Shown here piece by piece: positions 1 to 12,124 of a stretch of 64,000 bases of DNA. Position 1 is the stretch's first letter; each line of letters opens with the position of its first letter. The stretch comes from Siphonodentalium dalli (Eukaryota > Mollusca > Scaphopoda > Gadilida > Siphonodentaliidae): the NCBI GenBank assembly GCA_032622095.1, contig CP136068.1, positions 111,673,546 to 111,737,545 on the forward strand, given 5' to 3'. The notes under the pieces are model-generated. The model had not been told where the DNA came from, searched no databases, and saw only the letters and a program-made list of their open reading frames with translations. The position numbers were made by a program, and so were the translations under genes.

Positions 1-95
1 TTGTCTCTGGTCTGATTCAAGGGGGGGGGGGGTATAGTTGGAATTATCAAGGTGGACACCCCTCCAACGGAGACCTTCTAGCCACGTCCCTGGCC
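1..95 (-). repeat. Fragment of G/C-run interspersed repeat
   Basis: Read on the minus strand this matches the starts of the repeats at 40143 and 41630: a GGGATGTGGCTAGAGGGTCTCC-like lead (here slightly diverged), a run of G, a GTCCAC motif, then a C-run. It is cut by the window edge. Confidence 0.6.
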
Positions 96-204
96 TGGTT
101 ATCAATAAAACTTTAAACTGAGATGAGTTTAATGTCAAATGTACATAGAGTTACCCCCCCGATTGTCATATCTAACAATGTGGCCTTCATTGGGCTGAAA
201 AAAT

Positions 205-1255
205 GTGGCTGCTTTATTCTCCATTGTAATATACCGCGGAATACCGTTCAGCCAAGAACTTAACGTATTTACAATGTACATTGATTGCATTACATGTCTC
301 CAATTCTCTCAACAGTTGTGTTTGTCCCTGAAAGTAGTCAATAATTACCACCTCATCAATATTAAAATACCATTGCCTTCACAAATGGGTCTCATCTGTG
401 TTGCTTTGGTATATTCTATCATCAGATACATGCTTTCTTCTTAGAATTTCACTTTATGGGGTGATATTGAGTGAATTATTTGTCATGTGGGTTTGCTATT
501 CCATTTAATGTGTCTAAAATTGAATAAATTACTTAACTTTAATATTTCACAGCATCCTTATCCTATAATTTGATATCTGAAAGTGGTATAACTCTGGTAC
601 ATTTCATTACAGGGACATTTCACTTTCAGTCAACAACTTAAATAATTTCTATGCCCATTGATTGCATTACATGTCTCCAATTCTCTCAACTGTTGTGTTT
701 GTCCCGGAAAATAGTCAATATTACTATCAATATTAAAATACCATTGCCTTCACAGATGGTGTTGATTTTGGTATATTTTATCACCAGAGACATGCATTCT
801 TCTTAGAATTGCCCATTATGGGTTGATATTGAATTAGTTATGTAATGTTGACTTGCTTTCTCCATTGGTGTGTCTAAATCTGAATAAATAACTTAATTTA
901 ATATTTCACAGTGTCGCTTTCCTTTAATTTCATGTCTGAAAGTTGTAACTCTGGCACTTTTCATTAGAGAGACATTTCATCCAACAATTTAAATCATTTC
1001 TATGACCATGTCGCCAATTTCTCTCAAATGTTGTGTTTGTCTCTGAAAATAGTCAATAATTACCACCTCAAAAATATTAAAATGCCGTTGCCTTCACAAA
1101 TGGGCATCATCTGTGTTGCTTTGGTAAATTTTATCATCAGAGATATGCTTTCTTCTTAGAATTGCCCTCTCTGGGGTGATATTGAGTGAATTATTAGTCA
1201 TATGGACTTGATTTTATCCACGAGTGTGTCTAAAACTGAATGCATTACTACTGTT
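205..1255. repeat. Three diverged tandem units of about 350-377 bp
   Basis: The motif GATTGCATTACATGTCTCC occurs at 283 and 660, and a degenerate form near 1003. Each is followed by the same order of blocks: a CTCTCAAC..TTGTGTTTGTC block, an AATATTAAAATRCC block and a TTCTTCTTAGAAT block. I see no gene. The 79-codon open frame at 205-444 lies within a unit and is not conserved in the other units. The stretch 1260-2090 after it is AT-rich and holds nothing I recognise. Confidence 0.7.
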
Positions 1256-2094
1256 ACAATGTCTAGATACACATGAGTTTCCAATTATTGAATGAAGTGT
1301 GGGGTGTAATGTTGCGGTTTGAGTATTATGGATGAGATGAATTATATATTTGCTCAAAGAAACCTGAATTTTCTGACTTAGTTTAAACAGCAGTTATTTT
1401 GAACAAATAGAATGGGAACATAATAGTGAAAACAAAAATTGAATGGGGACAGACATTACATAAACTCAAGACATCCAATTTAAACAAAGGTCACATAACT
1501 TATATGAGTTGAGCATAATGAAAAACAAACACCAATTTTATGTCTTACATTTATACGTGTCAAATGACACGGAATTGATTCATATATTGTGTAAACAAAT
1601 TATATAGGAGACCAGCGCTACACACCTGCTGCATGTGTCAAATGACACAGCGATAAATCTCCGCTTGAAAACTTCCATATTACTATATATATATTATATA
1701 GTATTTTGGTAGCTACGAGCATATGTTATACAGGCTGATACCTCAATTGGGTCCAAACTTACAGTTGTGAACATACTGACATGAACAAAGTTATCAATCG
1801 AAGGATTCTCTTAGATAAATATAGATTGCACGAATCTCCGACTGGTAACTTTGGTCAGAATGTTATATAAAACTACTGAGTATTTCCGAACAAATAGAGT
1901 ATCACCTTGTCTTTAAAATTCAATGTTCTGTATGCTCTCAGTAATACACGATGATCAGACGATGTATACAATGGAGACAAGGATATGTGAACTTAGAAGT
2001 TTTCGCCACATAGATCTAAAGAAATTGTTTGTTAAAAAGCTCATACAAATGTTTGCCTGGACTCGAATTAGGAAAACGCGCGTATGACCATTCA

Positions 2095-2393
2095 CCCTTT
2101 CATGACGGGAACTGTGCCAGTACCTTTCATGACGGGAACTGTGCCAGTGCAGCATAAAATATCATGTGCCACTGCATTCTCTTATATATGCGAGTCTCCC
2201 ATAGGGAGCCTCGCATATATAAGAGAATGCACTGACTTACAAGGTGAAGGTAAATGTTGTTAGGTCAATGTATTCTCTTATATATGTGAGGCTCCCTATG
2301 GTATATGGGATACTCGCATATATAAGAGAATGCATTGGTACAAGGTTTTCGCAAAATTTCAGGAAGCTCCAGTCATGGAAGGGTTAAAGTAGG
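2095..2393. mobile_element. Non-autonomous inverted-repeat element (MITE), family A
   Basis: The ends are imperfect inverted repeats: CCCTTTCATGAC on the left and GTCATGGAAGGG followed by TTAA (2394-2397) on the right. Inside are two palindromic blocks built on CATTCTCTTATATATGCGAG. The left end carries a direct duplication of about 27 bp containing TTTCATGACGGGAACTGTG. The same internal palindrome is found at 36420 and 46430-46650, and a related left end at 63281. The right TTAA and CCC-type terminus resemble piggyBac-class elements. The left TTAA is degraded to TTCA. No transposase is encoded. Confidence 0.7.
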
Positions 2394-3559
2394 TCGGTCT
2401 GATTTGACACCAAAGAAGTCAAAATTTCCTGAGCCAAGAAAATGAGACATACTGCAATTACCTACATTCGCATCATGGATGCATCGAGGAAATCCACAAA
2501 ACCACACATAAGACTACGTCAAAATCAACAAGAACACCATAGTCAGAAACGGTAAGGCGCTCAAGATCATGATTGTAATTATAGAATATAAAATATATTG
2601 GTTTCACGAATGACCAACTCATAGAATTAATCGCCTTGCACTTCTTGGCATCCGAATAACAATTTAAATTTAAATCCCCAACTGCACCTTTTACCGGAGT
2701 CGGCCTCCGGGTCGCAGTTCGACTTTTAATCCGTCCAAAAATTACCATTCTATAAATAAAACGCCCATGCGCCCACTGTAACTAAGAAACAGCGAAACAT
2801 TATACACGCGGAACGCGGAATAACAAAAAGCTCATAATTGAGAATGCTCTTTATTATCTCCGGTTTTTTGGGCGATGGATACATAAACGCTCTTTATATG
2901 AGAGGACCAGTGGAATTTTTGAGACAAATATTTAAAAGTTTTAAAACTTCATCTTTTGAAAGTCGATACATGTCCACTGAAACCTCACAATAATGGGTCC
3001 ATAAGTCACATCCAATTATGTTATGGTATAGAACACGAAAAAGATGCTGGCTTTATGTTGTCAAAACGGACATGGAATCATTAAATTAAATACTATATGC
3101 TTTAAACTTGGATCAACGAAACTTTGCAGGTTATTTTGAACAGATGGTACTAATCAATGTTTACGTTTTTCGACGTGAACATTTTCTATAACATATCTAA
3201 AATCCGCTTTGGGGAAAATAATTGAGAGATTTGTTTAAAACATATTTATTACCAATAAGTATATAACAATACAGATTGGCAATGGGATTGGAGGACAAGT
3301 GCGATCCACTTATACATAACCCCCTCTCCCAATTGCCGTTATAACACTCATATATAATAATTTGGGTTGTCAACACAATAGGTATAGCATATTTACAAGT
3401 GTATACAGATATAATTGGATATTATTTGAAGTATAGTTTGTATAGTCTCACCACCCCACCAATTCTAATTAATTTCAATAATGATTATCAAGTAGCTGTT
3501 TTAAATCTGATACATGTACCTCGTGCATTGTTAACATTTTACAATTTGCATTCAAATGA

Positions 3560-3810
3560 TGCGAGCGTCTTAATTGAGAGATTTAGCACGAATTTTTCTG
3601 TTAATGGCCAATTATTTCTGCGATGGTCCATGGAGCGTTGGACATAGACCAACGCAGTAATACGGTGATTTTGTGTTTATCATGTGTTGAAGTATACCTG
3701 GAAAATAACATCCAAAATCTCGTAAAATCTGCCTTAAAAAAAAATCAGGATTCAAGATGGCGTCCAAGATGGTTGTCAAGAACGGCACCCCCCAGAATAT
3801 ATTGTTCAAT
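3560..3810 (-). repeat. Interspersed repeat with conserved short peptide frame (copy 1)
   Basis: The minus strand reads LDAILNP..F..QILRDFG, matching the peptide read from the copies at 59395-59585 (minus) and 61385-61575 (plus). A truncated plus-strand copy reading LDAILNPEFFLKAIF then stop is at 4357-4412. All share the CATCTTGGACGCCATCTTG type of sequence. No known domain. It is probably a dispersed repeat rather than a gene. Confidence 0.5.
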
Positions 3811-4479
3811 TTAGGTAAGAAGTGTTATTGCGATCATATCTCATAAACTAGTCTGTATCCACGTGTGTATAACTAGTACAAAATAGTGACACTCTTATAA
3901 CATGGCTGGCAAAATGGCCGCCAATAACTTTAAAATAGAGAATCCGCAATTTTGCAGCATTTTTTATAAAGTGTGAACGAAATGATATATCTCTTCTGCC
4001 AAAACGTATTAAAAAATTAACATAAGAGATTGGCACCCATCTTCAATTGTGTTGCCAAATTGGTCTCCAATTAACTACATTTTAATTTTGGTAATATTTA
4101 TTTATATCTCCTCTATTATCTATTTCGAGAGAAAAGATAAAATATTGTGTTACACTGGAAATTTCTGATAATTGGAGGCTCTCATCAGTTTTGATGTTGA
4201 TGGCGGCCATTTGGACAGACATGTTGTTTTGGGGTCAGTATGGGTTATTATGTTATGAACATGGACATAACAAAGTTTATGATAAATGATCACATTAAGA
4301 GTTCTGAGCTGAGGGGTATCATTTATAAAACATATATTGAAGCGCACAGTAATCGAATGTCATCTTGGACGCCATCTTGAATCCAGAGTTTTTCCTAAAG
4401 GCTATTTTTTAGCAGTGCATATGTTCCCCCCATGAAGGTCTTGCTACTCAGAATTCTCAGAATGTGTTCTATGTTCACC

Positions 4480-7130
4480 TCATAAATGAGTCGCAACAAC
4501 CTGACTAACTCCAAGAACTAAAACTACGCTCGGTGCGCCATCGTGGACAACCAGCAGAGAACGGTTGTTAGGGCTGTACGACACGGATGTCGCTTTCCGT
4601 GCTCCTCTGAGTTCCTTCGATGATCCGTCCTGTGCGTCCACGCAGACGAGTGTCTCTGTGGCAGCACAACACACCAACAGAGTGTCCTCTAGCAGACAAA
4701 AATCCATAGGAGAGGTAATTAGATTTCCAGAAACAGTACGGAGCAGTTTGTTAAGGTTTCCTGAGAACACACAGATGGAGTCATCTTTAGTATCGCTGAC
4801 ATATATTTCCTCTCCGCCATTTTCGGTACCAATGGCCCGAGCAGCGTGCTTGAATTTATGTGATGTTTCGAGGCGGACAACCCCACGGGTTGTGATTAGT
4901 TGTACGATCTTATATTTACAAATAGTAAGTAGTTCACCATAACGGACACCAATAGAGCGACACGGGAAAGTTGTTGCAAATGACGTCACAAACGTTAGAT
5001 CAGATTCTGTATACACCGAAACTTGGTTTAGATTCGGCAACGTGACGTAAACTTCGTCATTCAATGCGCATGCGTCGTACGGTTGATCCGCTAGGTCAAC
5101 ACTGCTTATGTTATTTCCGTTGGTATCCACTAGTGCCAAACGATCGGGAAACCACGTGGTGAGAAGGAAGCTGTTAGAATCTTCTGTCTGGGTGAAACGA
5201 ACCCTTGACTGCAATCCGTTATATATAATTTCGGCTTGTTCAGAAATAATAATAGCATTTCGGGATTGGGTTCTCGCGATGTGCATCTGGTTGATTAGAG
5301 AATTTGGTTCCGACCATTGATAGCTTATGCGTCGCGAAAGAGAACTGGCACTGTCATTAGTTAGAGCATCAACAGCTGGGATATTAACTTGGATTCCCGA
5401 TTTTCTTGACTTGACTGAGTTCCAATTTTGCGACTGAGATTGAGATCGTCCAGGCTCCTTATTCGCTCTATCCGAGATAACATCAACCACGGTACGCTGT
5501 TCCCACTGTGGTTTACTGCCTTGTGTTACACATGTGGTATCATCCATTACTTTGGTGACTATCTGCGTTATTTTATCCACTGTGGCCTCTTTCGTCACTA
5601 CTCTGGGTAATTTCATAATCGTGTTTTCTATTACTCTCACCGCGGAAGACACAGTACCGAATGGAGCAACCGTGTCGAATTTGTTTGTGTCCGCAGTCAC
5701 GTGTATCGTTTCCACCTCACTCTCTGTGTCGAGTGTGTCTATAGCAATGGCCTCTACTACTCCTCTACTCGTGGTAGATCTGGACGCATTATCGTATAGA
5801 TTAACCGTGTTCAAATTTGTGGTGTCAGTAGTCACGTGACTCGTTTCCACTTCACTCTCTGTGTCGACTGTATCGAGTGTGTCCTTAACAGTGGCAGCTA
5901 CTACTCCTCTACTCGCGGTAGATATAGACGCATTATCGTTTAGAGTAACCCCATCCAAATTTGTTGAATTAGCAGTTAATAGTTTCCTTTCCTCTTCAGT
6001 TGTTGTGTCAACTATATCGGGTGTGCACTCAGCCGCGTCATATTCCCTCACTACTCCAAGCGTGTCTTCAGAATCAACTTCACAATGTGGTGAAACGGTG
6101 TCAAACTGTATTGTGCCAAGAGTCACGTGAGTCGCGTCATTTCCCCCATGTTTTTTTTCGACAACTATATCAGGTGTGTCCATAACCTCATACGCATCAA
6201 CGCGTTCTACACCTCTCCCCTCGACATACACATTGTCACGAGGACTAACTGTGTCAGAATTTGTTGTGCCAGCAGTTAGGTGTATCGTTTCGACTTGATT
6301 TCCTATGTCCTTAACCTTGGCCACTAGATTATTCGCGTGGTACTCGTTGTTGTATAGAGTATCCGTCTCCAAATCTGTTGTTCCAACATTCACATACATT
6401 GTGTCGTCACGTACTTCACTTTCTGTCGGCAGGCCCAGACACTTTGTAACATTTCCATGCATTTCAATTTCAGGGCGTTCATAACTTTGCGTGACAACAT
6501 AGCATTCGTTGAGCAAGTTTCGTAATCTCGTGGTGAGGTTCCTTGGCAACTGCAATTTGATAGTTGTTGCCTCTTGGGCAATCTTAGATTCTCCCAAGAC
6601 ACGTTTACTGAAATTCAAAATCTCCCGAAGTTTAATCTTTTGTTGTCGCATTTCCTCAATCGAGCCGTTAACGGAGTGACCAAGATTGGCTCCATAGTTA
6701 GGTGTTGGTGCCTCTTCTGTCGTAACGGAAGGCTCATCACCCAGATCCGATTTTACCTTGGCACAGATGGCGATCATTTTATCGCGTATGTCGCCGCGAT
6801 GCTCAGATACTTGCTCCTTAAGAAACCGTGTTTTTTGCTGTTCTTTTTCGTTAACTTCAGATCTTATTCTATCGAATATACAACCGATATTTTTAATTGT
6901 TGATTTTTCTGAAAAGACCTCTATATTTGTTTGGATTTCTGTATACACAATGCGAAGCTCGGTCTTTAGTGACGTAATATCTGTAGCTAAACCTGTTCGT
7001 GTCTCATTCATGCAAACGAAGGCGCATCCACCAAAGGCAGATTCGTGACACACGCGACAACAAACTACCACATGAGTCGTGCAGAATAAATCCACAGCCC
7101 CACCGCACAGACATGTACATGTATCATCTT
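4480..7130 (-). CDS. Gene 1 exon 3: B-box-like, coiled coil, repeat stalk, NHL-like propeller
   Basis: This is a single long coding exon. Just after the acceptor is a Cys/His cluster (CLCGG, DLFCTTH, VVCCRVCHES, FGGC) that fits a B-box-like zinc cross-brace. Charged helices follow, predicted coiled coil. Next come about five diverged repeats of roughly 40 residues (consensus VETIHVTADTTNLD..DN), then a basic linker. The last 250 or so residues are beta-rich and repeat hydrophobic-strand motifs (LALVDTNGN, QVSVYTES, EEIYVSDTKDDSICVFSG, SVSYSPNNRSLLVVHDG), typical of NHL/YVTN propellers of TRIM-like proteins. The open frame runs up to 7164, but its first residues are a polypyrimidine tract ending in CAG, so they are probably intronic. 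I start the exon at 7130, the AG that is in phase with the CARD exon. No RING is visible. I infer a cytoplasmic sensor or scaffold. Confidence 0.85.
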
Positions 7131-7164
7131 CTGTATTCTTCTGGAAGAGAAAACATTGCAACAT
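7131..7164 (-). promoter_or_regulatory. Tandem 3' splice sites of gene 1 exon 3
   Basis: The minus strand reads TTTTCTCTTCCAG, then ten bases on ATACAG. The first AG would start the exon at 7140 in phase 0. The second starts it at 7130 in phase 1, matching the phase-1 donor at 10394. Gene 2 has the same pair with the same 10-base spacing, so the arrangement is conserved. Confidence 0.6.
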
Positions 7165-7649
7165 AGAACCTCGAGTTTATACATGTAAACATCCCTGGTT
7201 AAGCGGTCCTGCTAATTTGCGAGGATGCATGGTGTGTCCTGCTGAATTGCTATGATATATGGTGAATTGCTATGATGCTGGTAGGGTAAACTGATGATGG
7301 TAAGAAAAAATACTGTTATGTCTTGTAAAGTTACCATTCAGCAGGACCACTTAACCGGGGGTGGTAATATACTCACCTAATGTGACACATTAATAAACCT
7401 TTCTTTCCACATCAGCATACACATAGACACATTGTGGTTAAAATGCTATACGACGAAATATAAAAATCGCATGGCAGAATTTCGTGTGTGGACTAACGAT
7501 TCATTTGATTTAAGGGGAAAGAAGGCACTAATACTCGCAGTGGGTAAATGTGCAAACAAAATATATCAGTAAAACATGACCACAATAAGAACACGGGTTC
7601 ACACTTTGTTCTTATATTAAGTACATACTTTTCTAAAAACGAAATTTCG

Positions 7650-7990
7650 TATGTTGAAACAATTGTCATGTAATCCAAACTTATACAGTGATTTGTCATC
7701 AGCCATTGCTGATCGTGTAGTAAGGTAAAATATGTTACTTACGTTGAAAATTGTCCAGGGGGACATTTTGTTAGTGGATAAAATAACAAAAGACTGTTTT
7801 GGCGGAAGAGGCCATGAGGCCGACAATATTATTAGGTTATTTCATTCAATAAAATAATTTAGTCTAAATATGATCTCCATAAAAGTTTTCAATGTTTGCC
7901 GTTTTGATTACACTTTGGCATCTTATTGAACTAATTGGACTATTATCGGTAATTACAATGTAACCGTAATGTTTATATAGTAATGTTATT
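7650..7990 (+). repeat. Dispersed repeat shared with 61560-61790
   Basis: Blocks such as ACAGTGATTTGT, AATATGAT, ATCGGTAATT and GTAACMGTAATGTTTA occur in the same order here and at 61560-61770. It lies in intron 2 of gene 1 and is non-coding. Confidence 0.5.
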
Positions 7991-8228
7991 GCCAAGCGAG
8001 CTCATCATTATTGGAGAGATATTAGTAATGGAAATAAGTACAAAGTCAATGTAATTTTTCATGTTAATGATATATTTGTTTTTAAAACGCTCGTGTTACT
8101 TCGCATGAACCCACTTCGTAGGCCCGGTGTCCGTTTAACCATTATTTATTTTACATTAGGCAAAACACTAAACATAATTAAGATATACGATGGTAGCATA
8201 ATTTAGTTTAGATGAAGGTTAAGAGGAT

Positions 8229-8770
8229 CTAATAAGCCTTATCACTGGTTCGCGATTTTCAAGATGACCGATGGTTCCATATGGTCCGATTCCTAGCATT
8301 TTACCCAATCCACCGGTAAAAGGTCAAAGTTAAGAAATAGCATCCATTTGTAAACATTCGACAGCTGAGAACGAGCATTTTTTATCAGCATTTTATGGCT
8401 TACTTTCATTTATTCTGAGTGCAACTACGTGTTTAAGAATTGTTTTGTGGCCATGTCATCTACATAGTTAGGATCTGGTGACGATGCACACATTCAGACG
8501 CCCTCTTTTGTCAACGAACTTCCCATAAGTTACTGTTAAATAGCGAGTACTTGTGATAAAGCAAATAACTCAAAGACATATACGTGATACACTCAATCCA
8601 TCTACTGCGTGAAACCTACGTATTGTATGTATCCAGGGTGGTTGTTTAATTAATTTTATGAAATTCTCGCACATGCGATTCGGTAACGAACTGTTGCCAT
8701 TTTATTTTGGGAATTCCCAGACTGGAGCCATATGCTAAAAATAGATGCTACTTCTTAACTTTGACCTCCG
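8229..8770. mobile_element. Inverted-repeat element with AGGTCAAAGTTAAGAARTAG arms
   Basis: The left arm 8321-8350 and right arm 8737-8768 are inverted copies of about 30 bases with a few mismatches. The left outer flank has CTAATAAGCCTT..CACTGG, also present at 50949-50967 next to the related palindrome at 50993-51136. This suggests one family of small foldback elements. It lies in gene 1 intron 2. Confidence 0.55.
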
Positions 8771-9139
8771 GAGACCAAATGGCGGATTCACCGCGAGTTA
8801 GTTATTTCACTTATAGCACGCGGGTCGTCACCGCTAAAGAGAAACACACAGCTTATATGCAGAAGGAGCGAATGACGAGAACCGAGTTGAAGAGAACAAA
8901 CACGTACTATAGGTATATGTCAACAATGCATCCAATTGACGGGGAACATCATATTGATGCAGCCCAATTTCAATAACCAATTTTGGTATCGTGCACACCA
9001 AGCACGCGCATGTGATTTCTAGAAGATTGACCAACACCAATATTAAGCTTATCGAGAAATAACATTAATGGCCGATTAAGTGACAACCAATTATTTTACA
9101 GTATTTAGAAAATTGACAGTTTACGAATAACTTATTGTT

Positions 9140-9240
9140 TTACGAGTCGTATATCGATATCAGTACAAATATCAATATCAATATCGATACCATTATTAAT
9201 ATCGACATCGTGACGTATATCAATGTCGATGCGTTTGTTA
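9140..9240. repeat. ATATCGATATCAAT low-complexity tract
   Basis: Short degenerate units of TATC/GATA repeat across this stretch. It ends in GATGCGTTTGTTAA, a motif shared with the tandem repeat at 42767-43015 in gene 2, so this is probably the ancestral intron sequence from which that array expanded. Confidence 0.55.
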
Positions 9241-9520
9241 ATATGGCGCGCTCGTTTTTAATTTAGATTTGTTTACTCGTTTTAACGACACGCCCCTGTA
9301 CATGTATATGGTACATTATAGTTACCTTCAATCTGGTATAATCAATACAGTCTCTTTGCACCACATGTACTGCTGAAAAATATATGGAAAAGGAGTTTAA
9401 AGGTCCAAGTATATAATTATATATAGATGAACATGTTCATTCTGAGACACATACAGGTTCCGGAAAATATTTCCGTTACTGAGAACATTTGTTAGGAGTA
9501 GTGTAAAATGTGTAAAGAGA
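9240..9520 (-). repeat. Intron 2 sequence duplicated in gene 2
   Basis: Left part (TTTTTAATTTAGAT, then AACGACACGCC) aligns to 43203-43255. Right part (TAGTTACCTTYAATCTG, then TGTACTGCT.AAAAATAT, then AGGTTCCGGAAAA) aligns to 45490-45670. The two halves are adjacent here but separated by about 2.2 kb in gene 2, which marks a later insertion there. It supports a segmental duplication of the whole gene. Confidence 0.65.
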
Positions 9521-10394
9521 TGCTTTAATGATAACTAAATAGTACTGGTATGCAATAAATATAGAGTTATATAAACATATGTACAGTGTGTGTACATACA
9601 TGTAAAGTGATTTGGCTAACGTTGTCGTCGTTGCTGTTGACGTAATCGGCTTGTAATTTTTTATTGAACGTTTCTAAATATTCTGTATTTTGCTGTATTT
9701 CGCAAAAAATAAACGAATATGTGTGCAATAAATAGTTGTATACCAACAAAGACGAAACAATACCCTGTTGAAATTTCAAGCAAATCGACGATACAAAATA
9801 CCGTCTGAACGGTGATCAATTGTAAATATTTACTTCTCGATTCGGGACGCAAATATCGGCGATAACTTATCGTGAACGATTTCGCCATCGAAAGTCACTA
9901 TATTTAATTAATATAGAAGAATAGCGATATATGTAAATATCAGTAAAATATCAGTAAAAAAAACTGATTTGAGCAAGATTATTATCCATTTCTATTTTGC
10001 CACCCTAGTGGAGTGTTTCACAACACTTATGAAGCAAGCAATTACAAATTATACTATTGTACGACAAACAGATCGGAAAAATCATTTGTCGTTTTGTAGT
10101 TTTCTAACGAAAAGTTAAAATTGGCCAGTTGCGGAACATGCCATATTAATCTGCGGGGTAAACTTCTTCAGATAATCAACTGTATCAAACAAAATATTAC
10201 GTCTATACGAAACCCGGATAGATATAGCACATTGTTTCGTTGATTACTGTTATTCACGTCGTCAACTATACCCACCCATTGGGAACTATACCCGTGTAGT
10301 CAACTATAAATCATGCTATATTTATTAGATACTAATCTCCGGTCCAAACCAAGCATAATTTCAGCATTCAAACAACAACCAGGGATATTCATAC

Positions 10395-10587
10395 CGTTTA
10401 TCTTTTCCTCTATTTCCCGGGCCACTGGTCGAAACCGGAGTTGACGTTCGGTATTCGTGAGTATGAGAGCGACGTGTTCACACTCTGATTTATTCAAAAC
10501 TTTCAGAAATTTAGCATAGGCATCCGCACCCATCTTTGGCAGCAGCTCTAGCGTGTGTAGGACTTTTCTTGCGTCGGTACCCTTAGC
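10395..10587 (-). CDS. Gene 1 exon 2: C-terminal half of CARD domain
   Basis: This reads AKGTDARKV, then LELLPKMGADAYAKFLKVL and EHVALILTNTE. These are the late helices of a CARD: the LLxLLPxxGxxAxxxFLxxL and HVAxxL signatures seen in caspase-2/9 and RAIDD type CARDs. The minus strand has TTTTTTGCACAG immediately before it (acceptor, phase 0). At the other end it runs into GTATGA at 10394-10389, a donor that leaves one base of a codon (phase 1). The frame stays open to a stop near 10303, but that tail is unrelated to the gene 2 tail, whereas everything before GTAT is conserved, so the exon probably ends here. Joining to exon 3 at 7130 creates a GAA codon and keeps the frame. Confidence 0.8.
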
Positions 10588-11122
10588 CTGTGCAAAAAAG
10601 TGAATTAGAGTTACTCATTAATTAATTCAGAATTATAGTTTGAGCATGGTATCTATAAGTCACTGAACGAAAAAAAAAACGTAAAAAAATCAAACATTTT
10701 CCTAAGTAATATCCAAATGATTATTATATCAAGCGAAAAACGACGTTGATGGCATATCAATATAGTAAATAAAGTAAATTATTTAACAACTTACAGTTTT
10801 ATCCTCCCATAAATCCATGGGAAATGTTATTGAGTGCCTGTAAATTGTATCATTACAGATTGGTGTAAGCAACGAAATTCGGCTTACATGCTATGAAGAA
10901 AGACGATTTGAATGAAAAGTTCTATGGAAGCCAAGCCAAGCCAAAATAAAACTCGGTGATGAACATCACTAAAACATATTAAAGTTTATAATGTCATACA
11001 GTACGGATTTCTGTGAACTATGGGAAGTTCTCAATTCAAAATATCCCAATCTCTATTTGGAACAGACTACCCGTTGGTATGAGGGGGGTAGACTCAGTAG
11101 TATCTTTTATAACAGCTCCTAA

Positions 11123-11711
11123 AACTCACATGTTCAAAGTTTGTTATTCGATATAAATGCACCATCTGCTATTTAATTATTTGATATATTAAGACTTACC
11201 CGTTATTATAACTCACATGTTCAAAGTTTGTTATTCGATATAAATGCACCATCTGCTATTTAATTATTTGATATATTAAGACTTACCCGTTATTAGAACT
11301 CACGTGTTCAAAGTTTGTTATTCGATATAAATGCACCATCTGCTATTTAATTATTTGATATATTAAGACTTACCCGTTATTAGAACTCACGTGTTTAAAG
11401 TTTGTTATTCGATATACATGCACCATCTGCCATTTAATTATTTGATATATTAAGACTTACCCGTTATTAGAACTCACGTGTTCAAAGTTTGTTATTCGAT
11501 ATAAATGCACCATCTGCTATTTAACTATTTGATATATTAAGACTTACCAGTTATTAAAACTCACATGTTCAAAATTTGTTATTCGTTATAAATGCACCAT
11601 CTGCTATTTAATTATTTGATATATTAAGGCTTATCCGTTATTGGAACTCAAGTGTTCAAACTTTGTTATTCGTTATAAATGCACCATCTGCTATTTAACT
11701 ATTTGATATAT
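11123..11711. repeat. 87-bp satellite array, left part
   Basis: About 6.8 head-to-tail units start at 11123, 11210, 11297, 11384, 11471, 11558 and 11645. Each begins AACTCACRTGTTCAAA and contains AATGCACCATCTGC. The spacing is exactly 87. Units at the right end share extra substitutions (GATATA to GTTATA, GACTTACC to GGCTTATC), a local subfamily. It lies in gene 1 intron 1. Confidence 0.9.
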
Positions 11712-12124
11712 GAAAGGTACTCAATCCGATCAGAGGCTCTTCAATTACTATTTATATGGCTTCGGGGGTAAAACATATCTGATTCGAGTCGAGGAACCCA
11801 CCCATCAAAGCTCAGAGCGATCAGATATAGATTTTTGAAGTTTGTTGTTTCTAGAGATGTGTAATAATATGTGGCTCAGAAACACGTGGTCAAATGGAGG
11901 GTCTCGGACAACATTGCGGATGAAGATGGGTAACTCTAAAATCAAGCGATAATACGGTCAACTTTAGTGATAATACGGCCATATTTTGTTGAACAAAATG
12001 TTGATACATAACATGTTTTGGGAAATTTGATACCATAGTTGACAGTGGTTAGCATTATTTTGTTGCAATAAATCGATTCTGATAACTAAAGCGTATTTTG
12101 AAGATATGTTGGTTTGAGTATCTT
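11712..12124. mobile_element. MITE inserted in the 87-bp satellite
   Basis: Removing these 413 bases restores a normal satellite unit. The ends are imperfect inverted repeats: AAAGGTACTCAATCCGA on the left and the complement of AAAGATACTCAAACCAA on the right. A second, diverged copy is at about 61795-62185 and shares GGCTTCGGGGG, GAGGAACCCACCCATC and AAGCTCAGAG. No target duplication can be resolved and no protein is encoded. Confidence 0.7.

Noticed and set aside
2473-2748. A 91-codon minus frame, and a plus frame starting ATGGATGCATCG at about 2476 that ends at a GTAAGG
   Set aside because: No domain. The weak similarity of the plus frame to 17134-17170 is too short to claim an exon.
9301-9310. 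Possible tRNA-derived SINE heads near short CATGTA-rich stretches
   Set aside because: I could not find matching A and B boxes with correct spacing here or elsewhere in the window.
10303-10394. Extension of the CARD exon of gene 1 to its stop codon
   Set aside because: Sequence beyond the GTATGA donor shows no similarity to gene 2, while everything before it is conserved, so it reads better as intron. A CARD-only isoform remains possible.
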